Origin: G965232465 sp965276005
GTDB taxonomy: Bacteria > Pseudomonadota > Alphaproteobacteria > JAQWUY01
Direction: 5' to 3'
DNA: 64,000 bases
Assembly: GCA_965276005.1 (NCBI GenBank)
Contig: OZ254962.1
Location: forward strand, 2,480,001-2,544,000
Each line of letters starts with the position of its first letter. The stretch's first letter is position 1. Made by a program: the position numbers and the translations under genes. A model generated the notes under the pieces. It was not told the DNA's origin, ran no database searches, and saw nothing but the letters and a program-made list of their open reading frames with translations. Shown piece after piece: positions 35,536-44,001 of this stretch.

Positions 35536-36623
35536 GTGTTTTTCTCCTGCGTTAGATACCGTTGCAATAATGAAATGCTTAAAACAATCACAAAAAGCAC
35601 TACTGATATGGCGGAACCGCCAGATATATCCTGCTTACCATATCCCCGTTCCATTGCTTGGAAGACGATGGTTTGGGTGCTGTCCAACGGTCCACCGTTG
35701 GTCATCACATCAATTTGAGCAAAAAGGGCAAACGCTTGCATGGTAATGACAATCAGCACCAACACTGCCGTATTGTGAAGTCCCGGCCAAGTAACATAAC
35801 GGAAGACCTGCCACTTTGTTGCCCCTTCTAAATCTGATGCTTCGTACAAAGTGGGACTGATGGTTTGTAAACCTGCAAGCCATATGACCATATGAAATCC
35901 CACCCCTTGCCATATGGACATTGCCACAATCGCCCCAAGGGCGGTTTCTGTGTTGCCCAACCAATCGATCGGTTTAAATAGGTCAAAACTTATTGCCATT
36001 AAGATATTATTTAGTAATCCATCACTGCCATCATAAATCAATCGCCACAGTAACGACACCACCACAATCGATATAACCACGGGCATAAAATATATGGCTC
36101 GGTATACATGGATGCCCCGTAATTTCTGGTTTATCAATAACGCTAACACGAGGGCTAGGCCCGCTTGTATGGGTACTACGAAAAATACAAAGGTAAAGGT
36201 GTTGACCAATGCTTTCATGAACACCACATCACGGGCAAGCACGATGGTTTTATTTTCGTTGTTGTCCCCCGATTGCCAAGAAAACCATTCACGCATGCTC
36301 TGTAAGTGCGGATAATCTGGATTGTTGCGGGTATACGATCGAAGTCTTGGATATTTAATATCACCATTCGGTTTTGCCACCACTTCGCCTGTGTCCGAAC
36401 GGATGGGTTGCAAGGTTATCACACCCACAGACAACAGCTGTTTATAATTTTTTAAACCGACAAATTCCGTGGGATTAGGCGATACAAGCCGTTGGTTGGT
36501 CAATGAAAAACCAATGGCAAATACGAATGGCAAAATAATAAACAAGCATATCAATCCAAACCCCGGCAGGGCAAAACCCCAACCAGCCTTATGAGAATGT
36601 GTTAATTTAGACTCTTTTGCCAT
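35532..36623 (-). CDS. Sugar ABC transporter permease (MalF type)
   Basis: 363 residues from the ATG at 36623 (MAKESKLTHSHKAGWGF), preferred because AAGGA lies about 10 bases ahead; ATGs at 36629 and further upstream are possible. About six membrane segments, with a longer periplasmic loop between the first two (residues about 50-120). EAA loop: LYEASDLEGATKWQVFRYVTWP. It pairs with the MalG-type permease that follows with a 4-bp overlap. Confidence 0.88.
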   Translation of the reverse strand: MAKESKLTHSHKAGWGFALPGFGLICLFIILPFVFAIGFSLTNQRLVSPNPTEFVGLKNYKQLLSVGVITLQPIRSDTGEVVAKPNGDIKYPRLRSYTRNNPDYPHLQSMREWFSWQSGDNNENKTIVLARDVVFMKALVNTFTFVFFVVPIQAGLALVLALLINQKLRGIHVYRAIYFMPVVISIVVVSLLWRLIYDGSDGLLNNILMAISFDLFKPIDWLGNTETALGAIVAMSIWQGVGFHMVIWLAGLQTISPTLYEASDLEGATKWQVFRYVTWPGLHNTAVLVLIVITMQAFALFAQIDVMTNGGPLDSTQTIVFQAMERGYGKQDISGGSAISVVLFVIVLSISLLQRYLTQEKNT

Positions 36624-36646
36624 GTGCATAATTCCTTGTATCTGCA

Positions 36647-36673
36647 TAAGGCTCTGGTAATGCCAGAGCCTTA
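36647..36673 (-). other. Stem-loop between binding-protein and permease genes
   Basis: TAAGGCTCTGG and CCAGAGCCTTA form a perfect 11-bp stem around a 5-nt loop, 16 bp after the binding-protein stop. There is no T-run. Such intercistronic hairpins (malE-malF type) protect the upstream mRNA and raise binding protein over permease. Confidence 0.7.
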
Positions 36674-36688
36674 TCACAGATTTGGATT

Positions 36689-37942
36689 TTAGTGACCATA
36701 GTCACTATTCTTTTCAATATCCGCATTGATTTCATCAACTGCTGCATCCAAGGTGTCGGCCACATCTGCACCGCTTGCTATGTCGGATAAGGCTTTTTCA
36801 AACACTTTCGCCGCTACCACATACCCGGGGGTTGCCGGACGGATTAGGGCTTGCCCTTTGGACAGTCCGAAGAACACATTTAGCGGTCCGCCGTCTTTGT
36901 ACATATCGGTCATCGCCGCCGCCGATGCAGTGGATGGGATTAAACCAATGCCATCACTGAACGCCGCCAAGTATTTGTCTTGTGTGGCAAAACGGATAAA
37001 TGCTGCCGCACCGTCTGGATGTTTGGAAGTGGCGGTTACACCAAACTGCCAAGATGCAGCACCGATCTTAGAACCTTTACCTAAGTTTGGTGCGGGTAAA
37101 AATACGGTATCATCGTGTGCTTTCAACGCACCCAGTGCCGCCCAGTTACCGTTCCAGCTGAACGCATATTTGCCGGTTGCAAATCCTGTGTCACGATCTG
37201 CACCATCTTGGGTTGCTTGTGCATATCCGTTTGCAAACAGACCTTGCCACCATTCACCGAATGCTAATGCTTCATAGCCATTTAACACGCCTTCTGCGGT
37301 TTTATATGTGGAGCGGTCAACAATATCGCCGCCAAACGATTGCAACAGTGGAGAAAACGCATATGGATACCATTCGCCTTTCCACGCCATACCCAAGTCA
37401 ATGGCATATTCAAATTTACCCGAATCTTTGGCGGACTTTAATGCACCCATAAATTCATCTTTGTTCCATGGATTGTCTAGGGTAGGGGTGCGAAGTCCCA
37501 ACATATCCAGTGTGGATTGCCGTGTTACCAACGCAACCGCCGCATCCCACAGACCGATGGAGTACAATTTACCATCCCAATAGCCTTTGGTACCGGGTAA
37601 AAAATTATCAAATTCTGATTCTGCAATCGGCAGAGGTTGCATGTACCCCGCCCATGCCCAGTTTGGCATCACAGGACCATCCACATCGATAATGTCGGGT
37701 AAATTCCCTGCCAGTGCAGCTGCCACAACCGCATCATTGTATGCCCCTTGTGGGAAGCTTTCTAGTTTGGTGATCCAATCATTTTGGCTGGCATTAAAAT
37801 CGCTGATTATCTGATTGACAATCTTTGATTCCGTTTCGTTACCCGCCCCGTGATACCACATGGAAAGCTCGGTCGCCGCATATGCAGTGGTGCTGAGCAA
37901 ACCCGCAAATAAGACTGTTCTGGCACATTTCATAAATTTCAT
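36689..37942 (-). CDS. Sugar-binding protein of an ABC importer (MalE/UgpB type)
   Basis: 417 residues with a Sec signal peptide (cleavage near TAYAATE, about residue 23). The mature protein begins ELSMWYHGAGNE, typical of family 1 solute-binding proteins, and has NLPDIIDVDGP, GKYAFSWNGNWAALGAL and AAAFIRFATQDKYLAAFS in expected order. The start follows AGGAGAAGACT. It lies between the LacI regulator and the permeases. With the intracellular glycosidase in the operon, the ligand is probably an oligosaccharide. Confidence 0.9.
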   Translation of the reverse strand: MKFMKCARTVLFAGLLSTTAYAATELSMWYHGAGNETESKIVNQIISDFNASQNDWITKLESFPQGAYNDAVVAAALAGNLPDIIDVDGPVMPNWAWAGYMQPLPIAESEFDNFLPGTKGYWDGKLYSIGLWDAAVALVTRQSTLDMLGLRTPTLDNPWNKDEFMGALKSAKDSGKFEYAIDLGMAWKGEWYPYAFSPLLQSFGGDIVDRSTYKTAEGVLNGYEALAFGEWWQGLFANGYAQATQDGADRDTGFATGKYAFSWNGNWAALGALKAHDDTVFLPAPNLGKGSKIGAASWQFGVTATSKHPDGAAAFIRFATQDKYLAAFSDGIGLIPSTASAAAMTDMYKDGGPLNVFFGLSKGQALIRPATPGYVVAAKVFEKALSDIASGADVADTLDAAVDEINADIEKNSDYGH

Positions 37943-37982
37943 AGTCTTCTCCTATTCTGTTACATGTTATAAGTGTGTGCAA

Positions 37983-39050
37983 TTACGCACTGGGTAAGGC
38001 TTTTGTCGAAAGCCTCCATACAACCTCCCCTGATACCAGTATGGGGGATTGTTGAAATGGTTTTTTATCTGTTGTCTCAGCGGTGCTGTCAATCAGTTGC
38101 AACAACACCTCCGACGCTTGTTTGCCCATTTTGTCATAGGGCAGGGCGACGGTGGTTAACGCTGGGTATAAGGTTTCGGCAATCACACGGTAATCATCAA
38201 ATCCCACCACAGATACCTGCTCGGGAATGGCGATGCCTTTTGCCCGCAGTAATCCATACAACCGCAATGCCATTTCGTCGTTACCACAACAGTACACGGT
38301 GGGGGGATTGTCCAAGGCAAGCATAGTGTCAAGTCCCTTTGCCAACGCCTTATAGGTATGGTTTTTGACCTGGGCATATCCTTCGATGACAATGTTTGCA
38401 CAGTATGGAATTCCCCCCTGTTGCAGGGCGTCTTTGTATCCTTGCAAACGGAGTTGAGATGCATCCATTTGCGGGTTCAAGGTTAAAAATCCAATCCGTG
38501 TATGCCCTTGTTCAATAAGACGGGCGACCAAATTTTTTTGTAGTGTGCGGTCATCGGGCAAAACACAAGGAGTGTTTTTGTCGTCATAACAATTGACCAA
38601 TAACACAGGACAATATAACATGTTTGTGTCAAAATCCACTTGGCGGTGATAATCGGCAACATAAATTAAGCCCTCCACACGGTGTTCAGAAAAAATTCGC
38701 ACAAGGTCAGGTACCCGCGTACTATCGCCCCCTGTATCAGCAATCATTAAAATTTTACCAGATGCGGAAATAGATTTTTGAATCGCTTGGACAATATTTA
38801 AATCGGGCAACCCATCAGGTTCAGCAGAAATGCCAGACTTGGAAATCGCTCCCGTAATTAGCCCAATCAAACCCGATTTGCTGGAACGCATCATACGGGC
38901 GGCGTTTGAGGGGACATATCCCAATTGTTGGATAGTGTGTTCCACTTTGTGGCGGGTTTTATCAACCACAGCAAGATCACCATTAATCACACGGGACACG
39001 GTTTTCGGGGATACCCCCGCCAATCTCGCTACATCGTAAATGGTTGCCAT
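37983..39050 (-). CDS. LacI-family transcriptional regulator
   Basis: 355 residues from the ATG at 39050 (MATIYDVARLAGVSPKTVSR), with AGAGAGAG upstream; a longer frame from 39077 is unlikely. The helix-turn-helix is followed by the hinge helix (YVPSNAARMMRSSKSG) and a periplasmic-binding-like effector domain with VEGLIYVADYH, GHTRIGFLTLNP and VSVVGFDDYRVI. It is the first gene of the MalEFG-type operon. Two near-palindromic operators lie upstream, so it is probably an autoregulating repressor released by the imported sugar or a derivative. Confidence 0.92.
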   Translation of the reverse strand: MATIYDVARLAGVSPKTVSRVINGDLAVVDKTRHKVEHTIQQLGYVPSNAARMMRSSKSGLIGLITGAISKSGISAEPDGLPDLNIVQAIQKSISASGKILMIADTGGDSTRVPDLVRIFSEHRVEGLIYVADYHRQVDFDTNMLYCPVLLVNCYDDKNTPCVLPDDRTLQKNLVARLIEQGHTRIGFLTLNPQMDASQLRLQGYKDALQQGGIPYCANIVIEGYAQVKNHTYKALAKGLDTMLALDNPPTVYCCGNDEMALRLYGLLRAKGIAIPEQVSVVGFDDYRVIAETLYPALTTVALPYDKMGKQASEVLLQLIDSTAETTDKKPFQQSPILVSGEVVWRLSTKALPSA

Positions 39051-39084
39051 AAATACTCTCTCTGCTTTAATATACACTCGTAAA

Positions 39085-39098
39085 TGACATCGGTGTCA
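39085..39098. promoter_or_regulatory. LacI-type operator O2
   Basis: TGACATCGGTGTCA is a near-perfect palindrome with central CG, typical for LacI-family operators. It lies downstream of the -10 element of the LacI-operon promoter and is the reverse complement of the second operator, 44 bp away centre to centre (about four helical turns). Confidence 0.75.
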
Positions 39099-39113
39099 TA
39101 AATTGTTAAACCG

Positions 39114-39143
39114 AGTATAAACACAAAATGACACCGATGTCAA
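39114..39143 (-). promoter_or_regulatory. Promoter of the LacI-MalEFG-type operon with operator O1
   Basis: On the minus strand TTGACA (39138-39143) and TATACT (39114-39119) are 18 bp apart, close to sigma70 consensus. The operator TGACACCGATGTCA (39129-39142) overlaps the -35, so repressor binding would block RNA polymerase directly. Confidence 0.75.
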
Positions 39144-39216
39144 TAGTTATTTTACAATAACATAAAATTATTAGTGTACACACTTAAACTTTGCGACAAA
39201 GCGGTATGTATACAAG

Positions 39217-39408
39217 TTATCTATAATTTTTTGTACTGCAATGGCAAATTAAGCCGACCGATTTACCATTGCCTAATTTCCGTAAATCCTCGATAATGTT
39301 GTTTGCATTCAATTTTTCCAATTGTGCTAAAAATTGCACCGTGTATTCTGTATCTGAAATTTTTCCGTTTTCGTACCCAAGCAATAAATCTTTGTTGGGG
39401 GCTAACAT
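39217..39408 (-). pseudogene. DUF488-like fragment
   Basis: 63 codons resembling the C-terminal half of DUF488/YeaO-type proteins: LAPNKDLLLGYENGKIS, a Y..QFLAQL helix, and VGLICHCSTKNYR in the place of the usual LLCYC...CHR end. The N-terminal half is not found in frame upstream, so it is probably a leftover fragment. It lies in the 496-bp gap between the LacI-operon promoter and the SorC-type gene; otherwise I see nothing coding there. Confidence 0.35.
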
Positions 39409-39546
39409 TTTGGAGTCGTTTTTTGGTTGTTTTGCAGGTTGTGTGTGTCCAAACTTGTTGCATCTTGGTTAAAAAAATTTGATTTTTTCTGTAATCCTTG
39501 CCCATTTTCATCAAGCATGGTGCGATTTACGCAGGCAATTCATAAG

Positions 39547-40539
39547 TTACTCATTAAAATTGTATTCGGCAATTGTTTGGGCTGTTATTTCATCGGTGAT
39601 AAGATAGGAAGGCTTTAAAAGTCGAAGGGTACCGATTAACGATTCTACTTTTTCCGCCCCACCTGAAATTAACACAATATCTCTTGCCCGTTTAAGCTTT
39701 GCAATATCAAGACAGATGGATCGATCATTGATAGGGTGTTCTATTATCTCGCCTTTAATGTTGATGAAGTTATAAAGGACATCGCCAACTACGCCCTCTT
39801 TGATAAGGGATTTGCGATCGGCTTCGGACACATGCCCCACCCGATAAGAGGTGTTTAAATTCATGATACCACCCGTACTGACGAAGGCAACATCCAGTGA
39901 ATTTGCTTGTTCAAATATCTGGGCAATACCGCAATGTTCCAATAGAGCATGCTTTGTTTCGGCACTATCCACCAAGGCGGGTGCAGGCACAAGATAGCCC
40001 TCCCCATTGAACCTTTCGGCGAACTGCCAAGCAAACTCAGCGGGGTTAAATCTTTTTGCTTCTGCTATGCCCCCAAGCAGGGAAATCACCCGACCGTCCT
40101 CTAAATCCCGCCCTTCAATATGAGGCAGTGTTGAATACAGTGTGCGTCCCCAACCAACCCCAATTGTCATGCCAGGTTGCACATAATCAGATATAAAACG
40201 ACCAGCTGCCATAGCAATGGACTTTACCGCATCAGAGGTTGGGTCAGAACGGGGGGCAACGATAACTCGACTAACACCATAGAGTTTTTCAATCTTTCGT
40301 TGTATTTCAATAATTGATTGCAGTTCAGAATTAATCTGAATAACAATTTCCCCCCGCTTGCGTGCGTCTTTAAGCAACCGTGTGACTTGCAGTCGAGTGG
40401 TGCCGAGAATATCTGAAACTTCTTGCTGATTCATACCTTCAACATAATACAGCCACGCCGCTCGAATGCGTTGTTCTTGCGTGGCATCTATGGTCGAATC
40501 TTCGTACTTTTTTCTTGGCTTTTTTGCGTTTGTAACCAC
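39547..40539 (-). CDS. SorC-family sugar-responsive transcriptional regulator
   Basis: 330 residues from a GTG start with AGGAG about 11 bases upstream. The N-terminal helix-turn-helix is EGMNQQEVSDILGTTRLQVTRLLKDAR in position. The C-terminal sugar-binding domain of the SorC/DeoR group follows, with GVGWGRTLYSTLP, VISLLGGIAEA, DVAFVSTGGIMN and DIVLISGGAEKVES. It is the last gene of the minus-strand dehydrogenase operon and very likely controls that operon and the divergent ABC transporter. The effector is probably a phosphorylated sugar or polyol, as in this family. Confidence 0.9.
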   Translation of the reverse strand: MVTNAKKPRKKYEDSTIDATQEQRIRAAWLYYVEGMNQQEVSDILGTTRLQVTRLLKDARKRGEIVIQINSELQSIIEIQRKIEKLYGVSRVIVAPRSDPTSDAVKSIAMAAGRFISDYVQPGMTIGVGWGRTLYSTLPHIEGRDLEDGRVISLLGGIAEAKRFNPAEFAWQFAERFNGEGYLVPAPALVDSAETKHALLEHCGIAQIFEQANSLDVAFVSTGGIMNLNTSYRVGHVSEADRKSLIKEGVVGDVLYNFINIKGEIIEHPINDRSICLDIAKLKRARDIVLISGGAEKVESLIGTLRLLKPSYLITDEITAQTIAEYNFNE

Positions 40540-40640
40540 GGTTTTGTCACTCCTAAAATCTTTTGTGCATGCAATGTGTTAAAAAAATCATAAACTATGT
40601 GAGATAAATAGTCAATGCACCTAACCGAAATATAATGAGG

Positions 40641-41927
40641 TCAATATTCCAAATCCATACTCAGCAGGACAGGGTTTTCTACAAACCGTTTGAATTCGGA
40701 TAACCACTTGGCACCCAATGCCCCATCCACAACACGGTGATCACATGACAGCGTAACCGACAGAACAGTCGTACCAACAGGCTTGCCATTGTCGTTTTCG
40801 ATAAAGCATCTTTCCGCCTTGCCCACAGCAAGAATCATGCTTTCGGGCGGATTGATAATGGCACTAAACGACTTGACCCCAAACATACCAAGATTTGAAA
40901 TAGAGAAAGACCCGCCCTGATACTCATGGGGTCTCAGTTTGCCAGATTTGGCACGGTTGGCAAGGTCGGCAATCTCTTCGGAAATTCTGTTCAAAGATTT
41001 GTTTTGAGCCTGTCTTACCACTGGTGTAATTAACCCCCCTTCAATTGCAACGGCAACAGAAATATTGGCATCCTTATAGCGGATAATTTCATCCCCCGCC
41101 CATGATGCATTGGCTTCTGGAACCGTTTTCAGTGCCTGTGCACACGCCCGTACCAACATGTCATTAATGGATATTTTTCCGCCCCCTACGGCACTTAGGG
41201 ATTTATTTGCTTGTTGTCTAAATGCCAAAAGAGCATCGAGCTGACAGTCCATTTCCAAATAGAAATGCGGAATTGTCGACTTACTTTCCGTCAATCGTGT
41301 GGCAATGGTCTGACGCATACGATCCGCAGCAAGGGTTTCATAGGCAATACCAAGGTCATCCAACAGTGATTTTAATGCCACAGATCCTTCTGTCCGTATA
41401 GCACTTTGGACAACAGAAGTCGGTAATAATGCCTGCTCAGCGTTTTCCACATCAGATTTGGTAATACGACCCCGTGGTCCCGTACCTACTACTGCTGCAA
41501 TATCTATGCCTTTTAGCTTGGCGATACGACGGGCGAGTGGCGTTGCCCGCACACGGGTGTCAGACATATGTGCGTCTGGTTGTGGGGTGCTTGTGGTTTC
41601 GCTGATTTTTGTGGTTTTCGCACCAACAGGCGGTGTTTCGGGGGGTGCGGATTCATCAAGGTCTGATGTGGGATTTTCCACAGATTCTCCTTCTTCAAAA
41701 ATCCATCCAACGCATTTGCCGATTTTCACAACATCACCACTTTGTGCAGAAACAAAATGTAATTTCCCCGATGCAGGGCTTTCCACTTCCATAGTGGCTT
41801 TATCTGTTTCGATATCAAAAAGGATTTCGCCTTTTTCAACGGACTGACCTTCCCCTATATACCAAGTGGCGATTGTTCCGGTGGTCATATCCATATCGAC
41901 CTTAGGCATGATAACTTCTATGGGCAT
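40641..41927 (-). CDS. 2-oxoacid/acetoin dehydrogenase complex E2 (dihydrolipoamide acyltransferase)
   Basis: 428 residues. The N-terminal lipoyl domain has its lysine at 43 (ETDKATME). An Ala/Pro/Thr-rich linker is followed by the peripheral subunit-binding domain (ATPLARRIAKLKGIDIAAV, GPRGRITKSDVE). The C-terminal catalytic domain carries the active-site His397 and Asp401 (HRVVDG). It starts immediately after the E1 beta stop. No E3 gene is nearby, so it must share one encoded elsewhere. The substrate could be acetoin, pyruvate or another keto compound. Confidence 0.92.
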   Translation of the reverse strand: MPIEVIMPKVDMDMTTGTIATWYIGEGQSVEKGEILFDIETDKATMEVESPASGKLHFVSAQSGDVVKIGKCVGWIFEEGESVENPTSDLDESAPPETPPVGAKTTKISETTSTPQPDAHMSDTRVRATPLARRIAKLKGIDIAAVVGTGPRGRITKSDVENAEQALLPTSVVQSAIRTEGSVALKSLLDDLGIAYETLAADRMRQTIATRLTESKSTIPHFYLEMDCQLDALLAFRQQANKSLSAVGGGKISINDMLVRACAQALKTVPEANASWAGDEIIRYKDANISVAVAIEGGLITPVVRQAQNKSLNRISEEIADLANRAKSGKLRPHEYQGGSFSISNLGMFGVKSFSAIINPPESMILAVGKAERCFIENDNGKPVGTTVLSVTLSCDHRVVDGALGAKWLSEFKRFVENPVLLSMDLEY

Positions 41928-42953
41928 TTATAGTTCCCCCTTGTAGAGTTTTTTGGCAGTCGTCACGATGTTATCAACTTGCGGAACAGATGCCTTTTCA
42001 AGCATTGGATTATATGGAATAGGCGATTCTGCACCCCCCAACCGTATGATGGGGGCATCGAGAAAATCGAAAGCCTCGCTTTCTGATACAAGGGCACTGA
42101 TTTCCGCACCGATACCCAAGGTCTTTACGCCTTCGTACACACATATCAGCCGTGATGTCTTTTTTACGCTTTCAACAATTGTGTGCGTATCCATCGGTCT
42201 AATCGATTTTAGGTCAATGACTTCCAATGAAATACCCTCTGTCGCCAGAATTTTAGAAGCTTGCAACGCCTTATGCACCATGATGGATGAGGCAACGACC
42301 GTTACATCCGTCCCCGAACGGCGGATTTCAGCCTTGTTTAAGGGCACTGTATAGTGCCCTTTTGGCACCGGACCTTTCATTTTGTAAAGAATTTTGTGTT
42401 CAAAAATCATCACTGGATCTGGGTCTTCCAACGCCGCTAAAAGCATGCCTTTAACATCGTGTGGGGTTGCCGGTTGCACCACCTTTAAACCGGGGACATG
42501 TCCCAGCCAAGCCTCTAAACTTTGGCTGTGTTGGGCGGCGGCACCGGTGCCCGAACCAGCTGGAAAACGCATAACCACCGGCACCGATACGGCACCCCCC
42601 AACATATATCGCATCTTGGCGGCTTGATTACAAATTTGTTCCATTGCCAGCATGGCAAAGTCAGAAAATTGAAATTCAAAAATGGGTCTGAGACCCGTTG
42701 CAGCGGCACCAACCGCCACACCCGTACCGCCAAGTTCGGAAATCGGTGTATCGATGACACGGTCTTCACCATGTTTGTGCACAAGGTCACCAGTTACTTG
42801 AAATGCCCCCCCATACACACCAATGTCTTCGCCCATAAGTACAACCCGTTCATCATGGGTCAGGGCGATGTCTAGAGCATCCCGAATGGCCTCTGCATAT
42901 GACATATCGACGATTTCATCTGGTGTCGTTGTATTAATGTCTTGCATATTCAT
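41928..42953 (-). CDS. 2-oxoacid/acetoin dehydrogenase complex E1 component, beta subunit
   Basis: 341 residues of the transketolase-like beta subunit family: VVLMGEDIGVYGGAFQVT, RVIDTPISELGGTGVAVGAA, then the C-terminal transketolase domain (EVIDLKSIRPMDTHTIVES, KTSRLICVYEGVKTLGIGAEI). It forms the alpha2beta2 thiamine-dependent decarboxylase with the alpha subunit, whose gene overlaps its start by 4 bp, and hands the acyl group to the lipoyl E2 encoded next. The length is normal for the family. Confidence 0.93.
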   Translation of the reverse strand: MNMQDINTTTPDEIVDMSYAEAIRDALDIALTHDERVVLMGEDIGVYGGAFQVTGDLVHKHGEDRVIDTPISELGGTGVAVGAAATGLRPIFEFQFSDFAMLAMEQICNQAAKMRYMLGGAVSVPVVMRFPAGSGTGAAAQHSQSLEAWLGHVPGLKVVQPATPHDVKGMLLAALEDPDPVMIFEHKILYKMKGPVPKGHYTVPLNKAEIRRSGTDVTVVASSIMVHKALQASKILATEGISLEVIDLKSIRPMDTHTIVESVKKTSRLICVYEGVKTLGIGAEISALVSESEAFDFLDAPIIRLGGAESPIPYNPMLEKASVPQVDNIVTTAKKLYKGEL

Positions 42954-43960
42954 ACTGCAACCTCCGTATATACATCTCGTGTCACTTCGTTTGCGATGGG
43001 GTCTTCGCTGGCTTTGGCAAATTCAATGGCTTCTGCGATTTCGTTGTCCACATCAGCCTCTAAAGCATCAACCTCCTCTTGGGACACGATTTTATGGTCT
43101 TGTAGGCATTTTGAAAACCGTCGAATCGGGTCTTTATCTATCCATTCATTAATCTCTTGTTTGGTGCGATAGCGGTTTCGGTCAGATTTTGAATGCCCCC
43201 GCCAACGATAGGTCATATTTTCAATCAGCGAAGGTCCTTCGCCTGCCCGTGCCCGTTTAACGGCATGATGCACCGCCTCGGCAACCGCAGAAAAGTCATT
43301 GCCATCCACTGTAACCCCCGGCATCGCATACGCCGCCGCCCGATCGGCGATATTTTTGACCGCTGTGGAACGCTCCGTAGAGGTGGACATGCCATATTTA
43401 TTGTTTTCACACACAAAAATAACCGGCAGTTTCCAAATCGACGCCATATTCAGCGATTCGTGAAACGCCCCTTCATTGTTTGCCCCATCGCCAAAAAAAC
43501 AGACAACCACTTTGCCCAGATTTAAGCGTTTGGAGGTCAAGCCAGCCCCAACAGCAATCGGAATTCCGCCCGCTACAATACCATTTGCCCCTAAATTTCC
43601 CTTTTCGAAGTCGGCAATGTGCATGGATCCCCCCCGCCCTTTGCAGTAGCCATTTTCCTTGCCAAAAAATTCAGCAAACATACGGGCAACATCCGCCCCC
43701 TTGGCGACGCAATGTCCATGCCCACGGTGGGTTGAAGTAATCTGATCTTGCTCAGACAGGGGCATACAACTGGCGACGGCACTTGCTTCTTGTCCAATCG
43801 ACAGGTGCATGGTGCCGTGAATAAGACCGCGCATGTAAGAGTCTTCGGCACCTTGTTCGAACTTGCGAATAAGGAGCATTTTTCGTAACGCCTGTTTCAG
43901 CTGTTCGGGTGTGTAGGTGTCTATTGCAAACGGAATATTTGTGATTTTTCTCTTTGTCAT
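42950..43960 (-). CDS. 2-oxoacid/acetoin dehydrogenase complex E1 component, alpha subunit
   Basis: 336 residues. The thiamine diphosphate motif GDGANNEGAFHESLNM ends in CENN as expected (GDG to NN). Substrate-pocket segments THRGHGHCVAKG and RGGSMHIAD and the phosphorylation-loop-like YRWRGHSKSDRNRYR are typical for pyruvate or acetoin dehydrogenase alpha chains. It is encoded after the SAF-domain oxidoreductase and before the beta subunit in an operon with SorC-type regulation, which points to a catabolic carbohydrate role and away from housekeeping pyruvate oxidation. Confidence 0.93.
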   Translation of the reverse strand: MTKRKITNIPFAIDTYTPEQLKQALRKMLLIRKFEQGAEDSYMRGLIHGTMHLSIGQEASAVASCMPLSEQDQITSTHRGHGHCVAKGADVARMFAEFFGKENGYCKGRGGSMHIADFEKGNLGANGIVAGGIPIAVGAGLTSKRLNLGKVVVCFFGDGANNEGAFHESLNMASIWKLPVIFVCENNKYGMSTSTERSTAVKNIADRAAAYAMPGVTVDGNDFSAVAEAVHHAVKRARAGEGPSLIENMTYRWRGHSKSDRNRYRTKQEINEWIDKDPIRRFSKCLQDHKIVSQEEVDALEADVDNEIAEAIEFAKASEDPIANEVTRDVYTEVAV

Positions 43961-44001
43961 TTTCTTAACTTTTCATCGTTTTTTAGGTTTCATATAGCCA
44001 C

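Noticed and set aside
40641..43960. Firm naming as acetoin dehydrogenase or pyruvate dehydrogenase
   Set aside because: Sequence motifs are shared by both and the context points to neither; left as 2-oxoacid/acetoin type.
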